Below, in pieces: positions 20,093 to 31,089 of a DNA stretch of 64,000 nucleotides (its first letter is position 1; each line of letters begins with the position of its first letter). The stretch comes from Notospermus geniculatus (lineage: Eukaryota; Nemertea; Pilidiophora; Heteronemertea; Lineidae). Both the position numbers and the translations under genes were made by a program. The notes below the pieces were generated by a model. That model saw only the letters and a program-made list of their open reading frames with translations. It searched no databases and was not told the origin of the DNA. The stretch is from positions 18,201-82,200 of the forward strand of contig NMRB01002631.1 in NCBI GenBank assembly GCA_002633025.1. The letters are read 5' to 3'.

Positions 20093-20259
20093 TAAAGCCG
20101 CCCATACACGATCAATATTATTGCACAATATGGGGCCCAAAATAGGGCCGTGTGCTTCTGGCATGATGGTCTATGGACGAAAGATTGACAATTAAATATC
20201 ACCCATTTATTTTGGTCCTCATATTGTGCAAGAATATTGAACGTGTATGAGCGGCTTAA
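20093..20259. mobile_element. Inverted-repeat element in the SNRPG 3' region
   Basis: Ends TAAAGCCGCCCATACACGAT and ACGTGTATGAGCGGCTTA flank an interior with CAATATT/AATATTG complements. About 167 bp, non-coding. Confidence 0.7.
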
Positions 20260-20452
20260 CAGAGTGGTCAGTGATACACATGTATGTATTGTGCCAACTG
20301 TATCTATGTTGCACAATATTAGTGCAGTCTTGACTTGTAGCCTGTCAGAGGCAAGTGTCACATATTGTAACCTGTAAATTTTGAAGTCATTTTCATCTCT
20401 CCTCATTCATTGCCGTCACTGTTTTGTCATGTCATAAATACACATATTTGTG

Positions 20453-20458
20453 AATAAA
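20453..20458 (+). terminator. SNRPG polyadenylation signal (candidate)
   Basis: AATAAA lies 558 bp after the SNRPG stop codon. The UTR would contain one MITE (20093-20259). It is the clearest plus-strand signal downstream of the gene. Confidence 0.45.
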
Positions 20459-20730
20459 AACTTTGGTAACAATGAGGTCTCTTTTCTTTTTTCGGGGTGG
20501 GGGTGGGGGGTGCATGCTTGTAAATGGAATACTTAACTTATGTACTGGTACATATACTTCTGTTTGCAAACGGAAACGTTAATTCCAGCTCAGGTCTGTG
20601 ATTTAGATTGATTCGTGTAACGTGCAAAGATGGTTTGTGGTCTATGATAGCAGTTTGCCTAATCAATGTTTGCTGATGATTCAGCTGATCAATGTCATAT
20701 TTGACCCGCTCCTTCAAAAGCAGGCGCTTG

Positions 20731-20896
20731 TCGCAGGTGATCATCATTGGTCATCAGTTTACTCAACTATTATCACTGCTGTCCACTACTGTTGTCAACC
20801 TGCAGACAGAGGCGTACATTTCAGCTATTGTGTTGTAAGGCCGTTAACCCTTTCCTCGGTTGCGACAAGTGCCTGCTTTTGCTACAGTTGAGTCAC
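20731..20896. mobile_element. MITE family F fragment
   Basis: Contains GGTGATCATCATTGGTCATC, CACTGCTGTCCACTAC and TGTGTTGTAAGGC shared with 31801-31988, 34687-35120 and 58596-59080. It runs straight into a family E element at 20896. Confidence 0.75.
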
Positions 20897-21087
20897 ATGT
20901 GAGGCGGTCTAGTAAAACCCGTCAGATGTCCCTGAATGATCAACAAGGGCTGTCAGATTGCCTGTGCATTGATCTGCTACTGTTTACCTGACACGAAGTA
21001 CATTTCAGCTATTGAAATGTGCAGGTTCACCAAGGCCATTAACACTTTCCTCAAACGTGACATCGACGGGTTTTCCTAGGCCTTGCA
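20896..21087. mobile_element. MITE family E (copy 2 of 3)
   Basis: Opposite orientation to 19444-19638. Ends ACATGTGAGGCGGTCTAGTA and GGGTTTTCCTAGGCC. Confidence 0.8.
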
Positions 21088-21099
21088 ATGACATCATGC

Positions 21100-21640
21100 T
21101 GGAGGGCACAGGGTGCAGAGGTATGAGCCAACCATGACGTGACCTGCGTGAAGTGCGCCACGCCATTGTTTGACGTAACGTCATTAGGGCATGCACGGCT
21201 CATTTTGCTGCGCCTCTGCAGCATATGCCCCCCAGCATGGCGGCTTGTGACGTCATTTGCAAGGCCTCTATAAGCGTTAGCTGAATTCACCGTGAGGCAT
21301 TCTTGTGATATTGGCTCTCGCGTGATGTTTATTTACGGATTGAAAAAACAACAGCGTGTAAGCTGTAAAGATTTATTGCATCCAAAACATCTCCAGCTTG
21401 CGATTTATACAAAATATGTGGTGAAAATATTACATTTGAACTTATCTACATTATATACCCCAATCAGGTGACAAGCAGCCGACACGATCATCGTGTACGG
21501 TAACTTGTCAATGAGCTCTCACAATATGCGAGGGCAAAGGTCACTGAGGAGATATTTTGTCCAAAGTCCCACATCAAGAAATTGCAATTAATGAAGGGAG
21601 GATACTGCTGGGGGTATTTGTATCTTTTATTTGTTAGAAA
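21100..21640. other. No gene identified
   Basis: GC-mixed sequence with several ACGTCA motifs (21175-21260) and an AT-rich stretch from 21360. No coding or repeat assignment. Confidence 0.35.
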
Positions 21641-21870
21641 TTTTTTCCATCAGGGCCGAAGCCATAGCATTACTGGCGGGCCCTGGCAAGTAAGGAAGAG
21701 GCCATCTCAAGCTAGTCATGTTCCTCACTTGGATGGGGACTTTTACTTGCCCTTGCAAAGGCAGAAGGTACGAGGCACCGCGGCTTGCTGTCCCGTGCGA
21801 CGGACTGAAGAGCCAGGGATAATTAATCCCCTATGGAAGCGGACAAGATAGCTAGACTATCAAGGCTCCC
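21640..21870 (-). mobile_element. tRNA-headed SINE, family A
   Basis: Minus-strand copy with the tail end near 21645 (TTTTTCCATCAGGGCCGAAG) and body ACTTGGATGGGGAC. The head is degraded. Confidence 0.75.
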
Positions 21871-22157
21871 CACTGCTGGTAGTCACCTGTGGGTTGAGGC
21901 ATGTTGCTGCTTTCTAAACAAACAGGATTGTGTGTAGTTTATTCCAAAACATACCCTTCCGTGACCTTTGCCCCCTTATGTGGACTGGACAAAATATTAC
22001 AAAGCACCGATATAATCAATACGTTTTCAGGATTAAGAGGACAAAGTTACAGAAGAAATAGTTACGGCAAAGGCCATATGCAAGCCTCCTCCTCACTGAA
22101 AATTTCTTCAAAATTTAAATAATGAGAGCAGAGTACCAAATACTGTGTTATTAGCTC

Positions 22158-22395
22158 TATAGACCTTTCCAAAAAAGATGGTGGTCTAACAGTTCTCACC
22201 ATATGACGTCAGAAGCTTAATACATGTACCATTCAATGCACGTTAAGCTGGTCAAGCGGGCCATGGGCACAAAAGTTTAGGTAAAATAATTGTCTGAGAG
22301 GATGCGTTTGTAGTGTTATATCATCTTGGACAATTAATGGCTACGACGTCATGTGGGAGAACTAGTAGGCCACCATCTGTTGGAACGGTCTGTAG
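22158..22395. mobile_element. Inverted-repeat element with ATAGACC ends
   Basis: Left ATAGACCTTTCCAAAAAAGA-GGTGG and right CCACCATCTGTTGGAACGGTCTGTAG form imperfect terminal repeats; internal TGACGTC/GACGTCA complements extend them. A short relative is near 10240-10262. Confidence 0.6.
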
Positions 22396-22687
22396 ACAAT
22401 AATGACAAAGCCAAGAATTGTTGCATATTTAAGGGTCGTCAAGCGAGTCATAAGGACAAGGCTTGGCTAAACTGGGACGGAAACTATGGGAAGCTAAAAG
22501 AGACAAAAGTTGGTGCTGAATATGTTCATGTTATCGGTACTATCAGATTCAAGGCCGAATTCCACTCCGCAGTTTCCAGCGGTGTATAACTCACATCTGG
22601 ACAATTTGTAGCGAATTTTTTATAGATACCAGAGCCCGGTTGCACAATCAGCATTTGCACTAACGCTGACGTTAACCTCAAACCTAA

Positions 22688-22775
22688 GAACTAGAAATTG
22701 GCTTGTCAGCCAATTTGAAGACCGCCCTTAGAAATTAGGCAAAGTTGACTGATCGAGAATTACTGAGTGGCAATG
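22688..22775. repeat. About 90-bp dispersed repeat (copy 2 of 2)
   Basis: Matches 5525-5625 around ACCGCCCTTAGAAATT. Confidence 0.65.
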
Positions 22776-22799
22776 TAGAAAGTTCGGTTGATGGGCAAG

Positions 22800-23570
22800 G
22801 TTATAGAGAGGATCAAGGTGTCCATGGATTGGTAACATTAGAATTACAAAGCTCAGTACAGATGTTTTAAACATTAGAATTAGAAAGCTCAGTAAGATGC
22901 ACATATATAATTGAAAGCCAGAATGGTTTATTTTGTTCATAATCAAAGTGTACAACAAATATGGGTCATATTCGAACACACTAGTACATGTTGTGGCATA
23001 ACTCCTGCTGCTCCTGTATCCATCACTACTGATGTTGACTGCAAGTACATGTACAATGCAATAGCTGGTGCAGTTGAAGAAGGTTTAGTTTGCGAACAAT
23101 GTTTGAATATGATGTCTTCATTGTCGAGCATCAAGGATGGTGGAGCTAGATACATGTGATATGTGCTGATACTGTAAATCACACACATTGTCACTGGCCC
23201 CTTCCATTGTGTCCTGAGACTTGAAATATTACAGAAATCACCTTGCACGAAGTTGTGATTATGGTATAATTATGACAGTCTCTCGTGTCTTGCTTCTTTG
23301 GCAAATTACTTTTTGACAGCATCCCCGGATAGCATCAAGTCCAATGGCACTTAGTACATGTAATAGCAAGATGGATCTTTTGGCACATTCCGTTCGTTTT
23401 TGAAAACTGGTTATTTTCATCCTGTAAAGAGAGAAGGAATGTGGTATTGAGTACGAGGCACACAGCATAGGCCTACTGTATACAAGGCAGTGATAGTAGG
23501 TCCTAGGCCCATTGTATCTACTCGATCCTATGCCACACAGGCCAGGCATTTGATTGATGGACATTGCACG
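22800..23570. other. No supported gene
   Basis: Overlapping frames of 80-100 codons exist on both strands (22911-23248) but have no splice signals at useful places and no family resemblance. Confidence 0.35.
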
Positions 23571-23579
23571 AACTCACTA

Positions 23580-24075
23580 CACAGTGCTGCCATCTTTAGG
23601 CCTAGGCCTAGGCCTACCGTAGCGTAGGCGTAGCCCAGACCGAGGGAGGCCCAGCATGCCCAGGCTAGCACTTTAGGCCTAGGCCTAGTTACGGTAACCA
23701 TATCGCCCAGGCATAGCTTCTTTTACGATATGACATTGACGGCTATTGCCTGGGACGTTATGGTTTACCCATAACTGAGACTCTGTATGCGCGCTATGTA
23801 AAAGTCAGTTTGTAAAAGCAAAAGCGCAGCATCAGAGTCCCAGTTACTGAGACTAGCCTAGGCCTAATGTGCTAGCCTAAAAGGGCCTAGGGCGGCCTAG
23901 GCTAAGCTAGGCCTAAGGGGGAGGCCCTGGCCCTAGCGTAGGCCATGGCATTGTAGGCAAGTCAAAATGATAGGCCTAGGGAGGCCTAATAAGCGTAGGG
24001 AGGGAGGCGCCTTAGCTTCACTGAGGCTAGGCCTACCGACGCCTGCCCTACCGAAAGGCGAGGCATCGGCCTACA
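23580..24075. repeat. AGGCCT-rich low-complexity tract
   Basis: Dense, irregular repeats of the palindromes AGGCCT and CCTAGG (for example CTTTAGGCCTAGGCCTAGG at 23593-23611). Confidence 0.8.
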
Positions 24076-24079
24076 AACA

Positions 24080-25380
24080 CAATCAGTGACAATCGATGTC
24101 AATAATGGTAGGCCTCAATGCACACAGCATGCACACTGCATGCACTGATGATGACAGACATGACAGACAGGCCGCCGTCGTGACGTGAGCTGGCCAGTCG
24201 AGTCAGCCGACAGCCGGCCCATCAGTGCCACAAATCACGCTGAATATTTAGGCCTATACGAATTAACATGACTTGGTTAACACTGTAGCTGTATCATTTC
24301 ATACTAACAAAGTTGTAAAAGGATATACCAGCAAATATGTACATGTAGGCCAACTTTTTGATGACAGATTTCGGAGGAAAATCAACTCACCGTCCGGTTT
24401 GCGTAGCACATGTATGAGCAACCAATACGCATGCTCCGTAGGTCTCAGTCACCAGTCGGAACGTCTCGCCTCCGCCACTCTCCCGCCAATCCCATAGCCC
24501 AGGAAAGTATGTCGTACCGTGTTGTGGGTTGCTGCACTTGTGCGGCGAAGTTGTCTGGCCTCTACGTTGGAGAGTGGCCCGTTCTCCAGTGGTTTAGTTA
24601 CCCGGTTACCTGACGCAGTCATGCAGTTCGTCATGCGATTTGATGAGCGCCGTGCGAACCGGCTATGCGAACACTACAAGGCAACAAATTTCGTCAAAAT
24701 TTTACTGTTTATTGTGGTCAAATCACCCCAAGAATCAATAGGGTTCTGTGTGATACGCATAAGAACCATTCCTGACAGTTTCGCCACGAAACATGTTGAA
24801 TTTCGTCAGTTATCCTGCGGAATGCACAGATTGGATGGAGAGGAGAGAGATCGAGAGAAATTCAGTGAAAACAAGGAAGACCGCCCCATTGGGGTGGGGC
24901 GGTCTTAATAAGAGTACGGGTACATACAGAATGATTCTATATGCAGATTGAATGCATCAGTGAACCTCGTCATTCGATTGAATATAAACCAATGAATTAC
25001 AACGTTGGTTTTATCAGACGAAATCTGGCCTCCAAACATCGCGTAAAAATTGGCAGCAAGAGACGCAAGAGTTATTCTATCACTATTGGATGATTCGAGC
25101 TAAATAAACTTCGCCTCATAAGCAAAGCTCACTTTGAAAAGTTACCTAAGGCCTCAGAGCATCGAGTTAGAAAACGGCACCAAACTGCACCATAGATATA
25201 AGAAATATCTTATAAATTGAGCACTACATGATAATCTGAACCGGATTACTGTGTTACACAAGAATTATCCACTAAATTGCATGTTAAAAGATGGCTATAT
25301 TATCTTAGATACACAACACCTATTTTGATGGCCAGTTACATGTAACTAATTGAGTGCCAGATTCTGATACAAATTTTCTC
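24080..25380. other. No supported gene
   Basis: Includes a hairpin of GACCGCCCCA/TGGGGCGGTC at 24880-24906. A frame starting MSYRVVGCCTCAAKL (24509) has no visible domain. Otherwise unassigned. Confidence 0.35.
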
Positions 25381-25381
25381 C

Positions 25382-25603
25382 TTAAAGGGACCATACAGGC
25401 AGCCTGCTCATAGGCATTTTGATGTGCTCATAACGCCGATCGGTTGGCATGAGAATCTAACTCTGACATGTATTGCAAGTACCGGTACCCAAAACATCAT
25501 CATTTGAGCCGAAATCCGTAGGCTGTCAGTTGCTAGCGCCACCTGTGATGAAGTGACTGCACTGATATGAGCCAAAAGCTCACTGCCTGTATAGTCCCTT
25601 TAA
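25382..25603. mobile_element. MITE family B with TTAA target duplication
   Basis: TTAA at 25382-25385 and 25600-25603 flank inverted ends AGGGACC(ATA)CAGGCAG and CTGCCTGTATAGTCCCT. The TTAA target is typical of piggyBac-related elements. Best-defined of the three copies. Confidence 0.8.
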
Positions 25604-25647
25604 TGATCCGTCCCCTTTACTTCAATCAAGTGGGTCGTTGACCTTTC

Positions 25648-25820
25648 CAGGCACGGATCCAAGGTGGGCGCACCTGGCACACGCCCCCCTTTTGGCCAAC
25701 AAATCTGTAAAATCGGCCATGAAATTCTGAAATTTGGAGCAAATCACTGAAATTCACCGCAGATTTCAATGTTCCAAGCACAGTGCGCCCCCTCTTTCCC
25801 GAAATCCTGGATCCGCATCT
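25648..25820. repeat. GGATCC-ended GC-rich repeat, third copy
   Basis: Shares TTTGGCCAACAAATCTGTAA and AGCACAGTGCGCCCCCTC-like sequence with 2613-3420. Confidence 0.65.
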
Positions 25821-26879
25821 GCTTTCACACCGGTGCCAGTTTTTTTAAACGAACTAAAACCTACAAAATCCTGAAAGCTTAATACAGAAACCAAACTGGC
25901 AGTTATCCCAACGGTGCAGAATACGTCTAAATTTGAAATAAATGCATTTTCCACTCAAATGAACCAGCCATGAAAACTGAAATCAAACTTCAATGGCTTG
26001 CATTCAAGGTAAAGTCCGGCAACATCTAAACGCGACCCAATGGAATGTGGAAGTCAGGAAATGAGACAGGAATTTGCGGTTTCAATTATGCATTTTACCT
26101 ACGTAACCGGTGACGATCCGTTGCACACTGTTGTCTAGTCTGATGACGTTGTCGATCGGTTATTCAAGAGTTGCGTGTGATCAAAGATCCGTGGAAAATC
26201 CCACCAATATATTATGCCTAACTTCCGCATTCCATTGAGTCACGCTTAGATGTTGCTGGACTAGCATTTTACGAACCGATCTACACGCAACTGCAAAATT
26301 TATCACCTCAAAACCGGATATTCGTCGTAAGACACCTAAAAGAACTAAAACACAAAGATCTACCAATAAAACATTGAAAAAAAATAGTGCAGGTGCAAAT
26401 GTATTGTGCAATGAACTGAAAATGTACAAAAGGAAAAAAATGGTAAGAAAAAAACGTGTTATGGAGAGTAATAACAACAAACGACACCAAATTAAATCCA
26501 CTTTTTTCAACCAAAGACAACACGGCCATTTTCCATTCCTTAACCTAGCGTACATTGCACTTGCAACTGGAAGCAATTGATTCGATCAGTCACTGGTGAT
26601 GTACACGCTGCACGCAGCGCAAATTCAATAACTTGGAAAAACTAGCAGCATCCAATCAGTCGTTATGTCCTGACTGCGTGCATCGACCCAGTGTCTGGCA
26701 GCAACTCAGGTAGCATCCGGGGCGTTGGAGTATGTGATGAGACTCGATTTCGTTCAGAAAACTGGCACTGATTTAGTCGCAAGCCCGCATACATCGACGT
26801 GACTGAATGAAACTGGATACAACTAGTCGCTAGAAAGTTGAGCATGTGCAACTCACGGCGACTGGCGATTTCCGATATC

Positions 26880-27035
26880 TCAGTTCCAGCGAGTCATAAG
26901 TGTGCATATATCGACCGTTTCTGGTGACTGATCAGTTGCCTCCAGTTTCAGCTAGTTCCTCCCAGTCGCCAGATAGCTCAATGGCAACAAGTTCTATCCA
27001 GTTGCATGTGCGATGTACGCTACACTTTATGGATG
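26880..27035. repeat. Dispersed repeat, uninterrupted copy
   Basis: Contains TCGACCGTTTCTGGTGACTG and CAGTTTCAGCTAGTTCCTCC. The copy at 52558-52975 has the same sequence split by a SINE. Confidence 0.75.
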
Positions 27036-27319
27036 TAGTTACTGCAATGGCCTTAGATGAGGTCACCTCTATCTATTCTTACTTCCCAGACATGCACACT
27101 AAAACTTCAAAATAAACCCTAAAACATTTGAGATCCGTGTTTAAGTTAAAATTGGACGTATGTTAATTAGAAATTTCACCAAAACCTGAACATGCTCAGC
27201 ATGTGAAATGATTAACAAATAAATTTTAATAGCAATGAGACGAAGTAAAACAGCAAATCATCATTTTCTGTGCAAAGGACTCAAGATTTCGAAGGCAAAA
27301 GGGAAATGGCCAATGGGGA

Positions 27320-27680
27320 ACCCGCACACTAACGTCACAACGTGGCGCTGCGAGCGATGTGACCGAAATCTCTTTTTTCTAACGCTATTTCCATTTATTT
27401 CTGGCTTGAAAACAAACCATTTGTGTTGGTCGCATGGCAGTAAAACTTACATCATCGTGTAGCAGATGAAATTTTCTTTTAAACTCATTCCTTTTTTTCT
27501 TAAAATTAAGAGATCTGATAGGGATAAGGACAACGTCATTTGTCTCATTCTTCCTGTAGAAAAATGCACAGGAAATTTTTTCATGACGCAACGTCAACAT
27601 CTAAAACAACGTCAATGACGTCGTTTCGGTACAATCGCTCGCAGCGCCGACCTGGCGGGATAAACCGCAGGGCGGGTTCC
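27320..27680. mobile_element. Inverted-repeat element, about 360 bp
   Basis: The left end AACCCGC...GGCGCTGCGAGCGAT pairs with the right end ATCGCTCGCAGCGCC...GCGGGTT. The interior is AT-rich and non-coding. Confidence 0.65.
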
Positions 27681-27942
27681 TCATTCTATTCTGACATCAT
27701 TGCACAACTGTTTGTTTCAAGTAGGCCTAACTAGAATAGAAGACATGGCACAAAGATTTTTGTGGACCATTCAGAATTTGATATACCCTGCACGTTGAAG
27801 GTTTTGAAAATTAAATGTCTGTCTCTACAGTAGAGGCCATTGAAGCCTGGAACCTTATTCACAAAGCCCCCCTAACTTTAATGCTATGCAAATCCTTTGT
27901 CTGGCTAATAGTGTACAGTAGGTTGTCCACAAATGGACAATT

Positions 27943-28152
27943 AACCCGTTAGCTGTATAATTTTTTTAGTTCTAACTTTTCTTTCTTAAAAAAATTGCCA
28001 AAAAAAGCATTTTTCACGCAAGGTTCCAGACGCACTGTGACGCGCCATTTCCTTGCAAGGCGTACTATTACGCCTTACGCAAGCTACGATCCTCGGGTGT
28101 TTCCGGGGATTCCCCGGATGCCGTAACATGACGTCCGACCCAGTTAACGGGT
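27943..28152. mobile_element. AACCCGTTA-ended inverted-repeat element (copy 1 of 2)
   Basis: Ends AACCCGTTAGCTG and CCCAGTTAACGGGTT. Interior GGGGATTCCCCGG and GGCGTACTATTACGCC are shared, reversed, with 51738-51963. Confidence 0.75.
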
Positions 28153-28797
28153 TTATAGTTTACACACTGCTTAAAGTTACAACAGCTCCATGAATAAGGT
28201 CCCTGATCTTTCGGGACTGTGTTCAGAATGCACAAATGAGTGAAAGAAACCACGGCAAAGAATGGGGGATTACAGCTTCGGTGAATCGAACCCAAGCATT
28301 TCAAAGGTATCACGACATGCAAAAGTGCATCTATTTCTAAACAGCAGCAGCTTATTCACCTTTGACCCTGGGATTATTAAGTTTGTACAAAATGACCCAC
28401 AAAAAAGACAATATTTACAATATTGTTGAAAACCTGATCCAGTCCTACGGACAAAATTATTGTGCAGAAAAAATCTGCACGTGAGCATAGACTATGTGAT
28501 CCACTGAGATGGCAATACTTTTTAGAATAAGAGTTGCACATCGCTTTGATCTATAGACGAGAGTAATGTGACGGGTCAAAGTTTGGCCACTGATTCCGTA
28601 CTTGTGCATGCAGGCTGCATGTTTATTCCACAAGATGAGGTGAAGCTTCTATGGTAGGTACAGCTAAATGGCCAAGATATTAATCTCTGTATGCGCCCAC
28701 CCTGCCTCCCTGGCCTGTCTGAGCTGTGTACAATTTCAATAGGAGCTGTCAGTCAGTTGACCAATAGGTGTGACTACGGTCCTATTCAATGCCTAGC

Positions 28798-28940
28798 CAG
28801 TGTTTCCGCCAGAGGGTACTAAGGGTACTATGTTAGTACCCTCAAAGGAACAGAAAAGGGACATTCTCTTTAATTTCATGGGGTTTTTGCTGATTTTGAA
28901 GAAATAAGTTCTATCAAAAGATTTTCTTGCAGAAACCCCG
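28798..28940. mobile_element. Degraded GTTTCCGCCAG-type MITE
   Basis: Starts TGTTTCCGCCAGAGGGTACT and ends TTCTTGCAGAAACCCCG, resembling the ends of 10327-10600. Confidence 0.5.
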
Positions 28941-29669
28941 CTAGTGGACACATTCATGGTTGATTGAGCACCAATCAAGAAAATTTTCTTTTGTATCGAT
29001 CCGCTAGAATTGTGCTGCCATCTTTTGGAGATAAGCGTGGCAATACTATAGGGCAACTGACACATTTTGTCTTGGAAGACGATTGGAGCATTCACACTTG
29101 AATTGACACTGTGTCGCTGAATTGCTTTTCAGATGCATGACAGTTTACACGTATTTGCTGCCAACATCACACCAAACGTTGTTGCATCAAGTTTGCCAGA
29201 GTACACTCACTTGAAAGACCATTATGATAAGTTACAGCTTTTACATTAGGCCTACATCATAAAGTTAGCATTACTGAGAAATTAACGCAGAAAAGTTTCA
29301 AGGTCAGTCCCTTCAAAGACAGATTATATGTATGCATTCATAATTTTACATTGAAAATCTCTTGATATTTTTCATATACAGTACCCGGTACACATACATT
29401 GTTACGTATTAATTTGAGAATCCACCAACTCCATTCAATACAGGGTTAGATTACAATGCAATTTTATACTGAAGTTAAAAATCTCTTTATTTCAATATCA
29501 GCTGTAGGCGAACATACATCGCAATTTTTCACACAAAATCTCACGATAATTTTTTTACACGCGAGGGCTGAATTCCTAACATGTATTGAATTACATGATG
29601 AATAAACTGCTTCAGGGCCTGCGGCCCTCACATGCCGAACACAGTGAGTGCCCTGACTCAGTGTGTTCA

Positions 29670-29861
29670 ATAGAGCTTGTGCAGATGATGTCATCACGGA
29701 AAAATCTGCCGTCTTGACGGTCAAACTGACGTCAGCGACCCACGTTGTGCACTTTGTCGTCAACGTTTCAACCATGACGCGATCTACACGTAGCGCACTT
29801 TGTCGTGGACATCAGTATGGTCAAAAGTGACGTCATAATGAGCCACTGCACAAGCTCTATA
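29670..29861. mobile_element. TAGAGCTTGTGCAG-ended inverted-repeat element
   Basis: Ends TAGAGCTTGTGCAG and CTGCACAAGCTCTA; the interior has repeated GACGTCA and CACTTTGTCGT motifs. About 190 bp. Confidence 0.75.
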
Positions 29862-30528
29862 GATGTATTTTACGAACACTGCATGCAAAATACATTTCAA
29901 GAATTCAGGCCAAATCATTTATAAAGGGGGATCATCTCAAAAGTCTGGATTCACAAAAGAAGAACATATTCCATCTGTGTATGGCGGAAGGGGTGAAATT
30001 TTCAAGATAGGACGTTCCACTCTCAGATCTACTTGGCATCAATGGCAGAAATTTTTGGATGCCAGTGGACCAGATTCATTCTCCTTTCAGGGGAGGGAGG
30101 GAGTCTGGACAGAGATGGAACATGTTCTTTTTTACATCAATTGAATTCTGAGATGACCCCCAATGAAAATTACATTCCTGAGAATCTGGCATTACACGGC
30201 TGAAGCAGGTGATATTTGGAAGCAAACCGCTAAAATACAGGCCTCAACTTGGACCGCCTCCTTTTATTTTCAACCTAGGATAAAAAAGGCTACATTTGTG
30301 GGCAAATACCGGTAGTACCGAGCAGCCACCTATCAGTAGTTCACCCTTATTCACTGTTACAGACAAGCCATCTATGGATATAATACGAAAATTGCAATCA
30401 GAGATTTTAAATCACCCCAAACTATTCATTCCTTCAAGATTCGTTTTGTGTGCAACATTTGCAATGATTATCAACCATATCTGAACAAGCAATGACTACC
30501 ATAGCAAAATCTGGCAACCACACATATG

Positions 30529-30736
30529 ACGTGTCACCACAAAATGAGTACTAAGTCGCTCTGAAGTTGGCAAATTGAGACCAAAATTTTGTCAATTTCA
30601 GTAGGCCTAGGTGTATTGTCTGTCTTTTGTAAAATCTGAGTGATTACATTTCTTCCTTTATCTCCTGGAGTTATTTTGGTTCATCCTGGTTCATATCTTG
30701 TGCAACTTAATACCTGATTTGATGTGAAGGTCACAT
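30529..30736. mobile_element. MITE family D (copy 2 of 3)
   Basis: Ends GTGTCACCACAAAATGAG and TGAAGGTCACA; the interior matches 19225-19442 in reverse. Confidence 0.7.
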
Positions 30737-30737
30737 A

Positions 30738-30908
30738 TTACCATAGCAACATCCTGGCAACCATATATTACCATAGTAATATCCTGGCAACCATATTACC
30801 ATAGCGATATCCTGGCAACCATATTACCGTAGCAATATCCTGGCAACCATATATTACTGACCATATATTACCATAGTGATATCGTGGCAACCATATATTA
30901 CCATAATT
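30738..30908. repeat. Tandem repeat, about 29-bp unit, about 6 copies
   Basis: Units like ATTACCATAGCAATATCCTG followed by GCAACCATAT. It lies just beyond the REEP 3' end. Confidence 0.85.
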
Positions 30909-30949
30909 ACAGAATCATGAGCAACCACAGTTACATTTACATCATTCTT

Positions 30950-30955
30950 TTTATT
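30950..30955 (-). terminator. REEP polyadenylation signal (candidate)
   Basis: AATAAA on the minus strand, about 135 bp beyond the REEP stop codon at 31090. Position and motif fit a short 3' UTR. Confidence 0.5.
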
Positions 30956-31089
30956 ACAATATCCAAGATTATCTGTCAAAATGACACCATGTCTTTTTAA
31001 GGTCAGCGGATCATCTGACCATCATATCAATAATCCATCCATCGAATCTGAAGTCCGTTGCCATGGAAACGTCATCTTAAGAAGCAGAA

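Noticed and set aside
22353-22589. 78-codon frame ending in VSSGV
   Set aside because: It begins inside an inverted-repeat element and shows no family motif; kept out for lack of support.
22911-23248. 80- and 101-codon frames overlapping on opposite strands
   Set aside because: Neither has fitting splice signals or resemblance to a protein family.
24509-24613. Cys-containing start MSYRVVGCCTC considered as a THAP-type zinc finger
   Set aside because: Spacing of Cys and His and the following sequence do not fit the C2CH pattern.
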